NCBI RefSeq assembly: GCF_029213205.1
Contig: NZ_JARGNH010000002.1
Coordinates: 1 to 64,000, forward strand
Length of the DNA stretch: 64,000 nt
Origin: Pseudooceanicola sp.
Lineage (GTDB): Bacteria; Pseudomonadota; Alphaproteobacteria; Rhodobacterales; Rhodobacteraceae
Reading direction: 5' to 3'
A model generated the notes under the pieces. It made no database searches. It saw only the letters and a program-made list of their open reading frames with translations, and was not told the origin of the DNA. Both the position numbers and the translations under genes were made by a program. Of the stretch, positions 37,409-46,104 are shown in pieces; positions within the stretch are counted from its first letter, which is position 1; the number at the start of each line of letters is the position of its first letter.

Positions 37409-37614
37409 CTCGCGTCCTCTTCCAGTTCAAACAGGTCATGCACCGACAGGTCCAGCACCCGCGCCAGGCGCAGCGCCAGCAGGGTCGAGGGCACGAACAC
37501 CGCGTTTTCAATGGTGTTGATGGTCTTGCGCGACACCCCTGTCGCCTCGGCCAACGCCGCCTGGGTCAGGCCCCGCGCCGCCCGCGCCTCTTTCAGATGA
37601 TTGCGCAGGCCCAT
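37405..37614 (-). CDS. XRE-family HTH regulator, short form
   Basis: 69 aa, a single Cro/CI-type helix-turn-helix: LKEARAARGLTQAALAEATGV then SRKTINTIENAVFVPSTLLALRLARVLD. The recognition helix includes SRKTINTIE. It has no sensor domain. This compact form is often encoded beside a small membrane protein, as here (37617-37790, two bases upstream). The promoter region carries two matching palindromes that are good candidates for its own operators. It overlaps the hydrolase gene by ATGA. Confidence 0.92.
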   Translation of the reverse strand: MGLRNHLKEARAARGLTQAALAEATGVSRKTINTIENAVFVPSTLLALRLARVLDLSVHDLFELEEDAR

Positions 37615-37616
37615 GC

Positions 37617-37790
37617 TCAGCGCCCCCGCCGATCGAACAGCGCGAACAGGATCAGCCCGGTGCCGCCGAGCAGGGCGCCCATCGCCGGCAGCGCCAGCGC
37701 CGCTTGGGACAGACAGACCAGGCCGGTAAGCGTCAGAACCGCCAGCCGGATAGTGGCAAAATGGGGGGATGTGATCGGGTTGGTGGCCAT
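37617..37790 (-). CDS. 57-aa membrane protein paired with XRE regulator
   Basis: ATG 37790 to TGA 37617 encodes 57 residues: a polar start (MATNPITSPHFATIR), then LAVLTLTGLVCLSQAALALP and MGALLGGTGLILFALF as two hydrophobic segments, then DRRGR. The stop is two bases before the XRE gene's ATG, and the start is 18 bases from operator 1. It is short and easily missed. Small membrane partners of XRE regulators are common in bacteria. Whether it senses a membrane signal is unknown. Confidence 0.75.
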   Translation of the reverse strand: MATNPITSPHFATIRLAVLTLTGLVCLSQAALALPAMGALLGGTGLILFALFDRRGR

Positions 37791-37808
37791 TGGGACTCTG
37801 CGGCAAAT

Positions 37809-37858
37809 GGTAACCTCTGGGTTACATAAATCTGCAGGCAGGTAACGTCAAGGTTACC
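37809..37858 (-). promoter_or_regulatory. Promoter with two palindromic operators
   Basis: Two aligned 18-base sites, GGTAACCTCTGGGTTACA (37809-37826) and GGTAACGTCAAGGTTACC (37841-37858), share the pattern GGTAAC-N5-GGTTAC and lie 32 bases apart, about three helical turns. On the minus strand TTGACG (37846-37851) lies in the distal site and TATGTA (37823-37828) in the proximal site with a 17-base spacer, so both promoter elements are covered. This suits autorepression by the short XRE protein. The sites are seen; the regulator assignment is inferred. Confidence 0.7.
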
Positions 37859-38049
37859 TCATCGTCTGTCTCTTCCCGCAAATGCCTCGGGAGCTTGCTC
37901 CGGTTTTCCCGCCAGACATGCAAGAATCCGGCGTCAATTCCGTCAATGCGTGGCAGTATTTCACCCCAATCCGGAAATTTCGCCCCAAGCCGCGATTACA
38001 TTCGACGCAAGACCTGCTCTGATGTCCAGACAAACCTGCGGAGGATCCC

Positions 38050-39174
38050 ATGCACATCGGCTGCCCGAAAGAGATCAAGACCCATGAATATCGTGTCGGA
38101 CTGACCCCAGAGAGCGCCTCGGAACTGGTGGCGCATGGGCATCAGGTGATGATCGAAACCGGCGCGGGCGACGGCATCGGCGCCAGTGACGACCAATATC
38201 GCGCCGCCGGGGCCACGATTGCCGACAGTGCGGCGGCACTGTTTGCCGCTGCGGATATGGTGATCAAGGTGAAAGAGCCGCTGGCGGCGGAACGGGCGAT
38301 GCTCAGGCCCGGTCAGATCCTCTTTACCTATCTGCATCTGGCCGCCGACCCGGACCAGACCCGCGACCTGGTGAACTCTGGCGCCAGCTGCGTTGCCTAT
38401 GAGACGGTGACCGGCGCCAACGGTGGCCTGCCGCTGCTGAAACCGATGAGTCAGGTGGCCGGGCGGATGGCGATCCAGGCCGGGGCGACGGCGCTGGAAA
38501 AGGCCCATGGCGGACGCGGCGTGCTGCTGGGCGGGGTGCCGGGGATCGCGCCGGGCCGGGTGGTGGTGATCGGCGGCGGCGTTGTCGGCTTCAACGCCGC
38601 ACAGATGGCGGCGGGGCTGGGCGCCGATGTCACCGTGCTCGACCGCTCTGCCGAGGCGCTGGAGCGGATCGACCACCTCTATCACGGTCGCATTCGCACC
38701 CTCTATTCCACCCGCACCGTGCTGGCCGAGGCGGTGGCCCAGGCCGATCTGGTGATCGGCGCGGTGCTGATCCCCGGCGCAGCGGCGCCAAAGCTGGTCA
38801 ACAGGGCCCTGCTTGCCACGATGAACCCCGGCGCGGTGGTGGTGGATGTGGCAATCGATCAAGGCGGCTGCTTTGAAACCTCGCGCCCGACCACCCATGA
38901 CGCCCCGACCTTTGTCGAAGAGGGCGTGGTGCATTACTGCGTCGCCAACATGCCCGGCGCGGTGGCGCGGTCCTCGACCTATGCGCTGAACAACGCCACC
39001 CTGCCACATGCGCTGGCGCTGGCCGATCACGGGCTCTCGGTGGCGCTGACCCGCGATCCGCATCTGCGCGCCGGGCTCAACATCCACAACGGCCAGGTCA
39101 CCTTTGAGGCGGTGGCCCGCGACCTCGGCTATGATTATCACCCCCCCGAAGAAGCGCTGAAAACCCCGGCCTAG
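38050..39174 (+). CDS. ald: Alanine dehydrogenase
   Basis: 374 aa; NAD-dependent reversible deamination of L-alanine to pyruvate and ammonia. It opens [20 protein letters not shown]. The catalytic Lys lies in VIKVKEPLA (about 75) and His in [10 protein letters not shown] (about 96). The NAD-binding [17 protein letters not shown] and the family segment [19 protein letters not shown] follow. GGAGG is seven bases before the ATG. It is followed by repeat copy 4 and a convergent cimA. Confidence 0.96.
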   Translation: MHIGCPKEIKTHEYRVGLTPESASELVAHGHQVMIETGAGDGIGASDDQYRAAGATIADSAAALFAAADMVIKVKEPLAAERAMLRPGQILFTYLHLAADPDQTRDLVNSGASCVAYETVTGANGGLPLLKPMSQVAGRMAIQAGATALEKAHGGRGVLLGGVPGIAPGRVVVIGGGVVGFNAAQMAAGLGADVTVLDRSAEALERIDHLYHGRIRTLYSTRTVLAEAVAQADLVIGAVLIPGAAAPKLVNRALLATMNPGAVVVDVAIDQGGCFETSRPTTHDAPTFVEEGVVHYCVANMPGAVARSSTYALNNATLPHALALADHGLSVALTRDPHLRAGLNIHNGQVTFEAVARDLGYDYHPPEEALKTPA

Positions 39175-39188
39175 GGCCGCGTCCCCCG

Positions 39189-39249
39189 CTTCCTCTGGTC
39201 AACAATATCCTCGGGGGGCCGCCGCAGGCGGCGGGGGCAGACAGCCCCC
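39189..39249. repeat. Composite intergenic repeat, copy 4
   Basis: Arm CTTCCTCTGGTC with AACAATATCC and a G-run from 39189, middle hairpin GCCGCC/GGCGGC (39218-39232), end hairpin GGGGGC-AGACA-GCCCCC (39233-39249). It fills the space between the convergent ald and cimA genes. Confidence 0.85.
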
Positions 39250-39260
39250 TCCCCCAGACC

Positions 39261-40883
39261 TCACGGGCGCGTCTCTGCGCCTTCGCGCAGCAGCTTCCAG
39301 TGAATCGCGTCGATCAGCGCCTCGAAACTGGCATCGACAATATTCGGTGACACCCCGACCGTCGACCAGCGCCGCCCGGCGGAATCCTCGCTGTCGATAA
39401 TCACCCGGGTCACCGCCTCGGTGCCGCCCTGGGTGATCCGCACCTTGAAATCGACCAGCCGCATATCGGCGATCTTTTCCTGCAGCGGCCCCAGATCCTT
39501 GGCCAGCGCCGTCGCCAGCGCGTTCACCGGCCCGCGATCCGAGCCGTCCTCATCCAGCGAATCCGAAACCGACATCCGCCGCTCGCCATCGACCACGATC
39601 ACCACCACCGCCTCTGACAGGCTCACCCGTTTGCCGACGGCATTGGTGCGCCGCTCGATGGTCACCCGATAGCGTTCGACCTCAAAGAACTGTGGCATCT
39701 GCCCCAGTTCCTCGCGCGCCAGCAGTTCGAAACTGGCCTGGGCACTGTCATAGGTATAGCCGCGATCCTCGCGTCCCTTGACCTCGTTCAGCATCCGCCC
39801 CAGCGCCGGATCGCCCTTGGGCACCGCAATACCGGCATCCGCCAGGCGGCGGCGCAGATTGCTCTGCCCGGCCTGGTTCGACATCGGGATCACCCGTTCA
39901 TTGCCGACCAGGGCCGGGTCGATATGCTCATAGGTCTCCGGCGCTTTCAGGATGGCGCTGGCATGCAGCCCGGCCTTATGGGCAAAAGCCGAGGCCCCGA
40001 CATAGGGCGCCTGTTTGGTCGGCACCCGGTTCAGGATATCGTCAAGCTGACGCGACAGCGCCGTCAACCCGGCCAGCCCCTCGGTGCTGACCCCGATCTC
40101 ATAGCGGCTGGCATAGGGTTCTTTCAGCATCAGGGTCGGGATCAGGGTGATCAGATTGGCATTGCCGCAGCGTTCGCCCAGCCCGTTCAGCGTCCCCTGC
40201 ACCTGGCGCGCCCCGGCATCCACCGCCGCCAGCGATCCGGCAATCGCATTGGCGGTGTCGTTATGGGTGTGGATGCCCAGCCTCTCGCCGGGGATACCTG
40301 CGGCGATCACTTCGGCGACGATCTGGCCGATTTCGACCGGCAGGGTGCCGCCATTGGTGTCGCAGAGCACCACCCAGCGGGCGCCCGCGTCATAGGCGGC
40401 GCGGATGGTCTCCAGCGCATAGGCGCGGTTGGCTTTCCAGCCGTCAAAGAAATGCTCGGCGTCAAACAGCGCCTCGCGGCCTTCGGCGACCAGGTAGGCA
40501 AGGCTGTCGCGGATATTGTCGATGTTTTCCTCAAGGGTGATGCCCAGCGCCGTGGTGACGTGGAAATCATGGGTCTTGCCAACCAGGCAGACAGAGCCGG
40601 TGGCGGCGTTCAGAACCGCCGCCAGCACATCGTCATTTTCCACCGAGCGGCCGCTGCGTTTGGTCATCCCAAAGGCGGTCATCCGCGCCCTGGTCTGCGG
40701 CGCCGCGTCGAAAAACGCGCTGTCGGTCGGGTTGGCCCCGGGCCAGCCACCTTCGATATAATCGATGCCGAGATGATCCAGCGCCTCGGCGATGCGGATC
40801 TTCTCGGGCGTCGAGAATTGCACGCCCTGGGTCTGTTGCCCGTCGCGCAGGGTGGTGTCGTAGAGATAGAGTTTCTGTTTCAT
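39261..40883 (-). CDS. cimA: (R)-citramalate synthase
   Basis: 540 aa. Condenses pyruvate with acetyl-CoA, opening the threonine-independent route to isoleucine. The DRE-TIM domain shows LYLYDTTLRDGQQTQGVQFS at the N-terminus, IEGGWPGANPTD, the metal site GIHTHNDTANA and GLGERCGNANL; the GGWPGANP segment separates CimA from LeuA. A LeuA-like regulatory domain fills the C-terminus (VDFKVRITQGGTEAVTRV). ATG 40883 with GGGGAG upstream is preferred to the frame's opening at 40904. It lies 223 bases downstream of cysS on the same strand. Confidence 0.93.
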   Translation of the reverse strand: MKQKLYLYDTTLRDGQQTQGVQFSTPEKIRIAEALDHLGIDYIEGGWPGANPTDSAFFDAAPQTRARMTAFGMTKRSGRSVENDDVLAAVLNAATGSVCLVGKTHDFHVTTALGITLEENIDNIRDSLAYLVAEGREALFDAEHFFDGWKANRAYALETIRAAYDAGARWVVLCDTNGGTLPVEIGQIVAEVIAAGIPGERLGIHTHNDTANAIAGSLAAVDAGARQVQGTLNGLGERCGNANLITLIPTLMLKEPYASRYEIGVSTEGLAGLTALSRQLDDILNRVPTKQAPYVGASAFAHKAGLHASAILKAPETYEHIDPALVGNERVIPMSNQAGQSNLRRRLADAGIAVPKGDPALGRMLNEVKGREDRGYTYDSAQASFELLAREELGQMPQFFEVERYRVTIERRTNAVGKRVSLSEAVVVIVVDGERRMSVSDSLDEDGSDRGPVNALATALAKDLGPLQEKIADMRLVDFKVRITQGGTEAVTRVIIDSEDSAGRRWSTVGVSPNIVDASFEALIDAIHWKLLREGAETRP

Positions 40884-40998
40884 CGCATCGTCTCCCCGGC
40901 GCATAGGCTGCGCTGGTTTTCATAAAAAGGCACCCGCCCGCTGGCACGCCGGGCTGCGCCGACCCGCCCCAGCAAAGCGTTACCATTCCCGAGTACCA

Positions 40999-41020
40999 CC
41001 GGGCCGTTTGCGGCCCGGTT
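40999..41020 (-). terminator. Hairpin downstream of cysS
   Basis: Perfect 9-bp stem ACCGGGCCG/CGGCCCGGT with loop TTTG, next to another GC-rich inverted repeat at about 41022-41052. It lies 86 bases past the cysS stop. No U-run, so it could equally be a structured leader of cimA. Confidence 0.45.
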
Positions 41021-41106
41021 CGCCCCCGACCCGCCCCCCAGGGCGGGGGCGATTTCGCCCCCACCCTCGGGCCGTGGGCGAACCTGTGTTCCGTTTAAAT
41101 CAGCGC

Positions 41107-42555
41107 TCATTTCAACCCCTCCAGCCTGGTGGGGTCGAAATCAGCTTTGAGAGTCCACATCGGGCCTTCCTTTGTGTCCACCACCTCTACTCCCGCCGCT
41201 ACGAATGCGTCCCGTATGCGATCCGCCGTTTCGAAATCCTTCTTCGCACGGGCTTCGGCTCTCAACTCCAATAGGCGCCCGATGAGTGGCGCATGATCCT
41301 GCTGGATGGAAATTCGAGTACGACCCATTTGGATTTGGGCAACCAAACGCTCAATCACCTGGTCAGCATTCAAGTCCAGTCCCAACATCGCACAGGAACC
41401 GGCAAGCTTTTTAGCGGCTTCAACATCCCCGCCTCGCACACGCCGTGCGAGCCTGTGCAGCGCCGTGATCGCTCCCGCCGAGTTTAGATCATCGGCCAGG
41501 GCTGCAACGACTTCGTCGTCGGTTTGAGAGTCCGAAAGAATTTCCTTCGTCGCACTCTCACCAAGTCTTGCTACGAGCGACCGCCAGTTGAGCAGAGTCG
41601 CCTCCGCCTCCTGCCGCTTTCCGTCCGTCCAATCCATCGGCTTGCGGTAATGGGTGCCCAGAAACACGAAGCGGATCACCTCGCCCGGGACGCCCTGATC
41701 CAGCAGATCGCGGACGGTAAAGAAATTGCCCAGCGACTTTGACATCTTCTTGCCCTCGACCTGCAGCATCTCGTTGTGCAGCCAGACATTGGCGAAGCCG
41801 GCGCCGGGATGGGCACAGCAACTCTGGGCGATTTCATTCTCGTGATGCGGGAACATCAGGTCATTGCCGCCGCCGTGAATGTCGAAATGATCGCCCAAAA
41901 GCTCCTGGGCCATGGCGGAACATTCGATATGCCAGCCCGGCCGCCCGCGGCCCCAGGGGCTGTCCCAGCCGGGCAGATCCGCGCTCGAGGGTTTCCACAG
42001 CACGAAATCCATCGGGTTGCGCTTGTAGGGCGCCACCTCGACCCGCGCCCCGGCGATCATGTCATCGATGGAGCGGCCGGACAGGCGGCCATATTCGGCG
42101 TAGGACTCGACCGCAAACAACACATGGCCCTCGGCGGCATAGGCATGACCCGCCTCGATCAGCCCGGCGATCATCGCCACCATCTGCGGGATGAAATCGG
42201 TGGCGCGCGGCTCATGATCCGGGCGCAGATTGCCCAGCGCGTCCATATCATCGTGATACCAGCCGATGGTCTCATCGGTGATCTCGCGGATCGAGCGCCC
42301 ATCGCGCGCCGCCCGCGCGTTGATCTTGTCATCGACATCGGTGAAGTTGCGCACATAGGTGACGTGATCGTTGCCATAGACATGGCGCAGCAGCCGGTTC
42401 AGCACGTCAAACACCACCACCGGGCGGGCATTGCCCAGATGGGCGCGGTCATAGACCGTCGGACCACAGACATAGATCCGCACATTCGACGGGTCGATCG
42501 GGCGAAAGATGGCTTTCTTTCGCGTCATCGTATTCGTCAGCTTTATCTCGACCAT
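41107..42555 (-). CDS. cysS: Cysteinyl-tRNA synthetase
   Basis: 482-aa class I synthetase. [21 protein letters not shown] holds the HIGH-type motif (HLGN), [14 protein letters not shown] supplies zinc and substrate ligands, and [13 protein letters not shown] is the KMSKS loop. ATG 42555 gives [14 protein letters not shown], the usual start. The part encoded by roughly 41107-41635 (the C-terminal helical and anticodon domains) is visibly less GC-rich than the rest: 30 of 60 at 41521-41580 against 35 of 60 at 41881-41940, with more A/T-ending codons. This hints at a recombined segment. Confidence 0.96.
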   Translation of the reverse strand: MVEIKLTNTMTRKKAIFRPIDPSNVRIYVCGPTVYDRAHLGNARPVVVFDVLNRLLRHVYGNDHVTYVRNFTDVDDKINARAARDGRSIREITDETIGWYHDDMDALGNLRPDHEPRATDFIPQMVAMIAGLIEAGHAYAAEGHVLFAVESYAEYGRLSGRSIDDMIAGARVEVAPYKRNPMDFVLWKPSSADLPGWDSPWGRGRPGWHIECSAMAQELLGDHFDIHGGGNDLMFPHHENEIAQSCCAHPGAGFANVWLHNEMLQVEGKKMSKSLGNFFTVRDLLDQGVPGEVIRFVFLGTHYRKPMDWTDGKRQEAEATLLNWRSLVARLGESATKEILSDSQTDDEVVAALADDLNSAGAITALHRLARRVRGGDVEAAKKLAGSCAMLGLDLNADQVIERLVAQIQMGRTRISIQQDHAPLIGRLLELRAEARAKKDFETADRIRDAFVAAGVEVVDTKEGPMWTLKADFDPTRLEGLK

Positions 42556-42759
42556 AACAGGCGTCCTCACGCGGCTTGGCCGCGGACCTATCAGGATCGT
42601 CTTGATTTGGAAACGAAATGACCGGCCCGCGTGACTATGTCAGCAGGGAATAATGCAGCAGATGATGATGCAAATCCGGTTCATGGGTGTCAGCACTAGA
42701 CCGAAAGCGCGGATCTGCCAAGCCTTGATTTTTTGCCCGCCCCGACCAATCCTGCCGCG

Positions 42760-42939
42760 ATGAGCCGCGCCCTGATCCGAACGATCTGCGCAACCCTGCC
42801 CGGGGCCGAGGTGTCGGACCCCTGGGGCGGCGCTGCCAGAGCGGTTCTGACCAGGGGGCCTTGCGTTCGGCCGGAGATCGCCCACCAATGCCACCGCATC
42901 GGCTTTTATGGAGAGCAAAATGCACGATCCTGCCCCTGA
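42760..42939 (+). pseudogene. Remnant of an MmcQ/YjbR-like gene
   Basis: ATG 42760 opens MSRALIRTICATLPGAEVSD and continues PWGGA. This matches the N-terminus of MmcQ/YjbR-family DNA-binding proteins, where PWGGGHDAWKVGGKMF normally follows. Family resemblance stops at about 42837 and the frame ends at 42939 within the start of the next gene. Only about 26 of the usual 110-120 codons survive. The match rests on my memory of the family motif. Confidence 0.5.
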
Positions 42940-43726
42940 CTTCCGCGCCCTGCACAAAAAGGGCAACCCCTTCATCCTCTGCAATGCCTGGGACATCGGA
43001 TCGGCCAGGGTGCTGGCCGCCAAGGGGGCGCAGGCGCTGGCGACCTCATCCGCGGCGCATGCCTTTACCCTGGGACGGCCCGATGGCGGTATCAGCCGGG
43101 ACGAGGCCCTGGCCCATGCCCAGGCCATCGTCGCGGCAACCCCGCTGCCGGTGTCAGGGGATTTCGAAAACGGCTTTGGTGACACGCCCGAGATCTGCGC
43201 CGAAACCGTGCGGCTGGCCGCCGAGGCCGGGCTGGCCGGGATTTCGATCGAGGACACGATGCTGCCCGGATCCGGCGCCTATGCGTTCGATCTGGCGGTC
43301 GAGCGGATCAAGGCCGCGGTCGCCGCCGCCCGCATCCTGCCCCGCGATTTCGTACTGGTCGCCCGCGCCGATGGCATGTTGCGGGGCAGCTATAACCTGA
43401 ATGAGGCAATACGGCGGTTGCAGGCGTTTGAAGCTGCCGGTGCCGATTGCCTCTATGCGTCTGCCCCGCCGGACCTCGACGGGCTGGCGCGGATCTGCGG
43501 CGCGGTCACGGCACCGGTGAACGTCCTTGTCGCCGGAACAATGGCCAATCACAGCCGCGCGGACTTCGCCCGGATCGGGGTGGCCCGGATCTCGCTCGGC
43601 TCATCGCTGGCACGGATCACCCATCGGGTGCTGATCGACGCCGCCGAAGAGATGTTGACCAGCGGCAGTTTCGCCGGGCTGCAACATTCGGTGTCGGGCC
43701 GGGTGGTGGATAAACTGCTGAGTTAG
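42920..43726 (+). CDS. Isocitrate lyase/PEP mutase superfamily protein
   Basis: 268 aa from ATG 42920, where GGAGAGCAAA gives a good ribosome site (42908 is the alternative). A TIM-barrel C-C lyase or mutase of the PEPM/ICL group: FILCNAWDIGSARVLAAKGAQALATSS, VSGDFENGFGDTPE with the metal ligands, AGISIEDTMLPG and FVLVARADGML. It lacks the KKCGH motif of true isocitrate lyase. Substrate unknown; relatives cleave 2-methylisocitrate, oxaloacetate or phosphonopyruvate. Confidence 0.88.
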   Translation: MHDPAPDFRALHKKGNPFILCNAWDIGSARVLAAKGAQALATSSAAHAFTLGRPDGGISRDEALAHAQAIVAATPLPVSGDFENGFGDTPEICAETVRLAAEAGLAGISIEDTMLPGSGAYAFDLAVERIKAAVAAARILPRDFVLVARADGMLRGSYNLNEAIRRLQAFEAAGADCLYASAPPDLDGLARICGAVTAPVNVLVAGTMANHSRADFARIGVARISLGSSLARITHRVLIDAAEEMLTSGSFAGLQHSVSGRVVDKLLS

Positions 43727-43746
43727 GCGCCGCTGGCATCTGCGGA

Positions 43747-43800
43747 GGGGGCGCCGCCCCCGGCCTGCGGCCCCCCCGGGATATTTTTGACCAGAGGAAG
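43747..43800. repeat. Composite intergenic repeat, copy 5 (reverse orientation)
   Basis: GGGGGC-GCC-GCCCCC (43747-43761), then short GGCC-TGC-GGCC (43762-43772), then the reverse-complement arm CCGGGATATTTTTGACCAG and AGGAAG to 43800. It lies between convergent genes. Confidence 0.85.
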
Positions 43801-43809
43801 CGGCGGGCT

Positions 43810-44892
43810 TTAGCTGGCCGGGAACACGAAACAGCGGTCACGGCGGATGGTCAGCCACAGCGGCTTGCCGGGTTTGGGCAGGAACACATTGGGCACGGTG
43901 GCGCGGAGGGTCGAGCCATCGTGATCCATCTGGAATTCCACCAGGCTTTCATTGCCCATGAACCGGGCGCGCTGCACCACGCCGCGCGCCGGGGTGCCGT
44001 CCTGCGGCGTCGGCATCGGGCCGCGTCCGTCGCGGTCAAAGTCGATCTTCAGGTGCTGCGGGCGGATCACGATATCGACCTCGGCCCCGTCTGGCACCCC
44101 GGGGGCCAGGAACTGGCCGAAGGGGGTGGTGGTCAGCGCCCCCTGCACCCGGCCCCGAATCACATTCACATCGCTGAAGAACGCCACCGAGTCGCGGTCC
44201 ACCGGCGCGTTGTAGATGTTGTAGGGCGCGCCACGCTGCACGATCCGCCCGTCGCGCATCAGCGCGATGTTATCGGCCATCCGCATCGCCTCGTCCGGCT
44301 CATGGGTGACCAGCAGCACCGCGGTGCCCTCGTCCTTGAGCACATCGAGGGTGGCGTCGCGGATACCGTCGCGCAGCCGGTTGTCGAGGCCGGAGAAGGG
44401 TTCGTCCATCAACATGATGCGCGGGCGCGGTGCCAGCGCCCGGGCCAGCGCCACCCGCTGCTGTTCGCCGCCCGACAGCTCATGCGGCCAGGCGTCGATG
44501 AAGCGGCCAAGATCGACCCGCTGCAACATCTCGGCCACCCGGGCGCGATTGCTGGCGCGATCGCCGGTCAGGCCAAAGGCGACGTTGTCGGCGACGCTGA
44601 GATGCGGGAACAGTGCAAAATCCTGAAACATCAGCCCGATATGGCGCCGCTCCGGCGGCACCCGGAACACCGTGTCGCAGATCAGCGCGCCATCCACCCA
44701 GATGCTGCCGCTGTCCTGCATCTCGACCCCGGCAATCATCCGCAGGGTCGTCGATTTGCCGCAGCCCGAAGGCCCGAGCAGGCAGGTCACCTGCCCTGGC
44801 ATCACCGAAAGTGAAACATCGTCCACCACCGCGCGCCCGCCGTAACGGCGGGTCAGGTTGCGGATCTCAAGGCGCGGGGTCTGCGCGGTCAA
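43810..44892 (-). CDS. ABC transporter ATP-binding protein (PotA/FbpC type)
   Basis: About 360 aa from TTG 44892 (GAGGGA upstream); a TTG at 44964 is also in frame. Walker A GPSGCGKSTTLRM, Q-loop MFQDFALFPHL, signature LSGGEQQRVALARALA, Walker B IMLMDEPFSGLD and H-loop LVTHEPDEAMRMAD. A C-terminal TOBE region (VDIVIRPQHLKIDF; GNESLVEFQM) is typical of importers for iron, polyamines or sugars. No permease or binding protein is nearby, so it is an orphan ATPase whose partners are elsewhere. Confidence 0.9.
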   Translation of the reverse strand: MTAQTPRLEIRNLTRRYGGRAVVDDVSLSVMPGQVTCLLGPSGCGKSTTLRMIAGVEMQDSGSIWVDGALICDTVFRVPPERRHIGLMFQDFALFPHLSVADNVAFGLTGDRASNRARVAEMLQRVDLGRFIDAWPHELSGGEQQRVALARALAPRPRIMLMDEPFSGLDNRLRDGIRDATLDVLKDEGTAVLLVTHEPDEAMRMADNIALMRDGRIVQRGAPYNIYNAPVDRDSVAFFSDVNVIRGRVQGALTTTPFGQFLAPGVPDGAEVDIVIRPQHLKIDFDRDGRGPMPTPQDGTPARGVVQRARFMGNESLVEFQMDHDGSTLRATVPNVFLPKPGKPLWLTIRRDRCFVFPAS

Positions 44893-44973
44893 GGCCGTTC
44901 GTCCCTCTTCTGACGAAAACGCTCGGGTTCGGGCAGGCTTAGCCTCGGCTCGCCCGCCATGCAACCGCCCGTG

Positions 44974-45165
44974 TCAACGCAGGTCAAATTCGCCACTGGC
45001 GCGCCGGCCCCGGTTGACCTGCACCGGCGTGGCGCGGCGCGCACCGCCCCGCGCCTCGAACAGGGCGGCGTCGAAATCCGGCCAGGCCCGGGCCAGTTCC
45101 CGGCCAAGGCTTGCGACCCTGGCCGGATTGAACAGCGGACCCTTGAGCGAAAACCCCGCGGCCAT
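44974..45165 (-). pseudogene. Short ORF, possible remnant of AlkD-like DNA alkylation repair gene
   Basis: 63 aa. The first half, FSLKGPLFNPARVASLGREL then ARAWPDFDAALFEAR, resembles the N-terminus of HEAT-repeat DNA alkylation repair (AlkD-like) proteins, where LFN, a small helix and PxFDxxxF recur. After about residue 40 the sequence turns Arg/Gly-rich and unrelated, and stops. The start overlaps the SDR stop (TGATG), as for a once-coupled gene. The family match is from memory and uncertain; it could also be a genuine short protein. Confidence 0.4.
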
Positions 45166-45944
45166 CAGACAGTCGAGTTAAAGGCTCCACCGTCCAGCAG
45201 GATATTCTGCCCGACCATGAAATTCGCGAATTGCGAACACATGAAGGCACAGGTGGCGCCGAAATCCTCGGCCGTTCCGATATGGCCGGTGGGATTGGTG
45301 GCGTTGCGGCGGGCAATCGCGTCTTCCATGCTGATGCCCTCGCGCTGGCGGGTGGATTCGGTCAGCGCCTTGATCCGGTCGGTGTCATGGCTGCCGGGCA
45401 GCAGGTTGTTCATGATCACCCCGCTCTTGGCGACCTGCCGGGAGGTGCCCGCGACATAGCCGGTCAGCCCGGCGCGGGCGGAATTGGACAGGCCAAGCTG
45501 GGCGATCGGGCTGCGCACCGAGGCCGAGGTGATATTGACCACCCGGCCCCAGCCGCGTTCCATCATCGCCGGCACCAGCGCCTTGATCAGCGCGATTGGG
45601 GTCAGCATGTTGGCATCCAGCGCCGCGATGAAATCCGCGCGCTCCCAATCCGGCCAGAATCCCGGCGGCGGGCCACCGGCGTTGTTGACCAGGATGTCGA
45701 TCTGACCACAGGCGGCCAGCACCTTGGCGCGGCCCTCGTCGCTGGTGATATCGGCAGCCACCGCGACCACCTCGACGCCATGGGCAGCGCGAATCTCGGC
45801 CGCCGTCGCCTCAAGCGCCTCAGCACCACGGGCGTTGATCACCAGATTGACCCCCTCGGCGGCCAGCGCCATCGCACAGCCGCGCCCCAGCCCCTTGGAT
45901 GACGCGCAAACCAGCGCCGTCTTGCCTTTGATACCCAGATCCAT
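45165..45944 (-). CDS. SDR family protein lacking the canonical YxxxK
   Basis: 259-aa Rossmann-fold protein. The cofactor motif is ALVCASSKGLGRGCAMALAAEG, with ILVNNAGGPPPG and the C-terminal GQNILLDGGAF of FabG-like enzymes. Where classical SDRs have Ser-Tyr-Lys (YxxxK), this has NITSASVRSPIAQLGLSNSAR: the Tyr and Lys are replaced by Ser and Arg. A subfamily of FabG-like proteins shares this LSNxxR pattern; its chemistry is unclear. GGGAGGAACGGTAA precedes ATG 45944. Confidence 0.9.
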   Translation of the reverse strand: MDLGIKGKTALVCASSKGLGRGCAMALAAEGVNLVINARGAEALEATAAEIRAAHGVEVVAVAADITSDEGRAKVLAACGQIDILVNNAGGPPPGFWPDWERADFIAALDANMLTPIALIKALVPAMMERGWGRVVNITSASVRSPIAQLGLSNSARAGLTGYVAGTSRQVAKSGVIMNNLLPGSHDTDRIKALTESTRQREGISMEDAIARRNATNPTGHIGTAEDFGATCAFMCSQFANFMVGQNILLDGGAFNSTV

Positions 45945-46104
45945 TTACCGTTCCTCCCGGATTTCCTGCATTTTCTGACCACATCGGGCGCATGATTGCC
46001 GGGAAAGTTCCGAAAACTTGCCCGTATGCCGCCGCATTTGATCGCTAGACCGGAGCTTAACGCCCCCTGGAGGGGTGAGACAGATAGAAAATTGAGCAGA
46101 CCGA

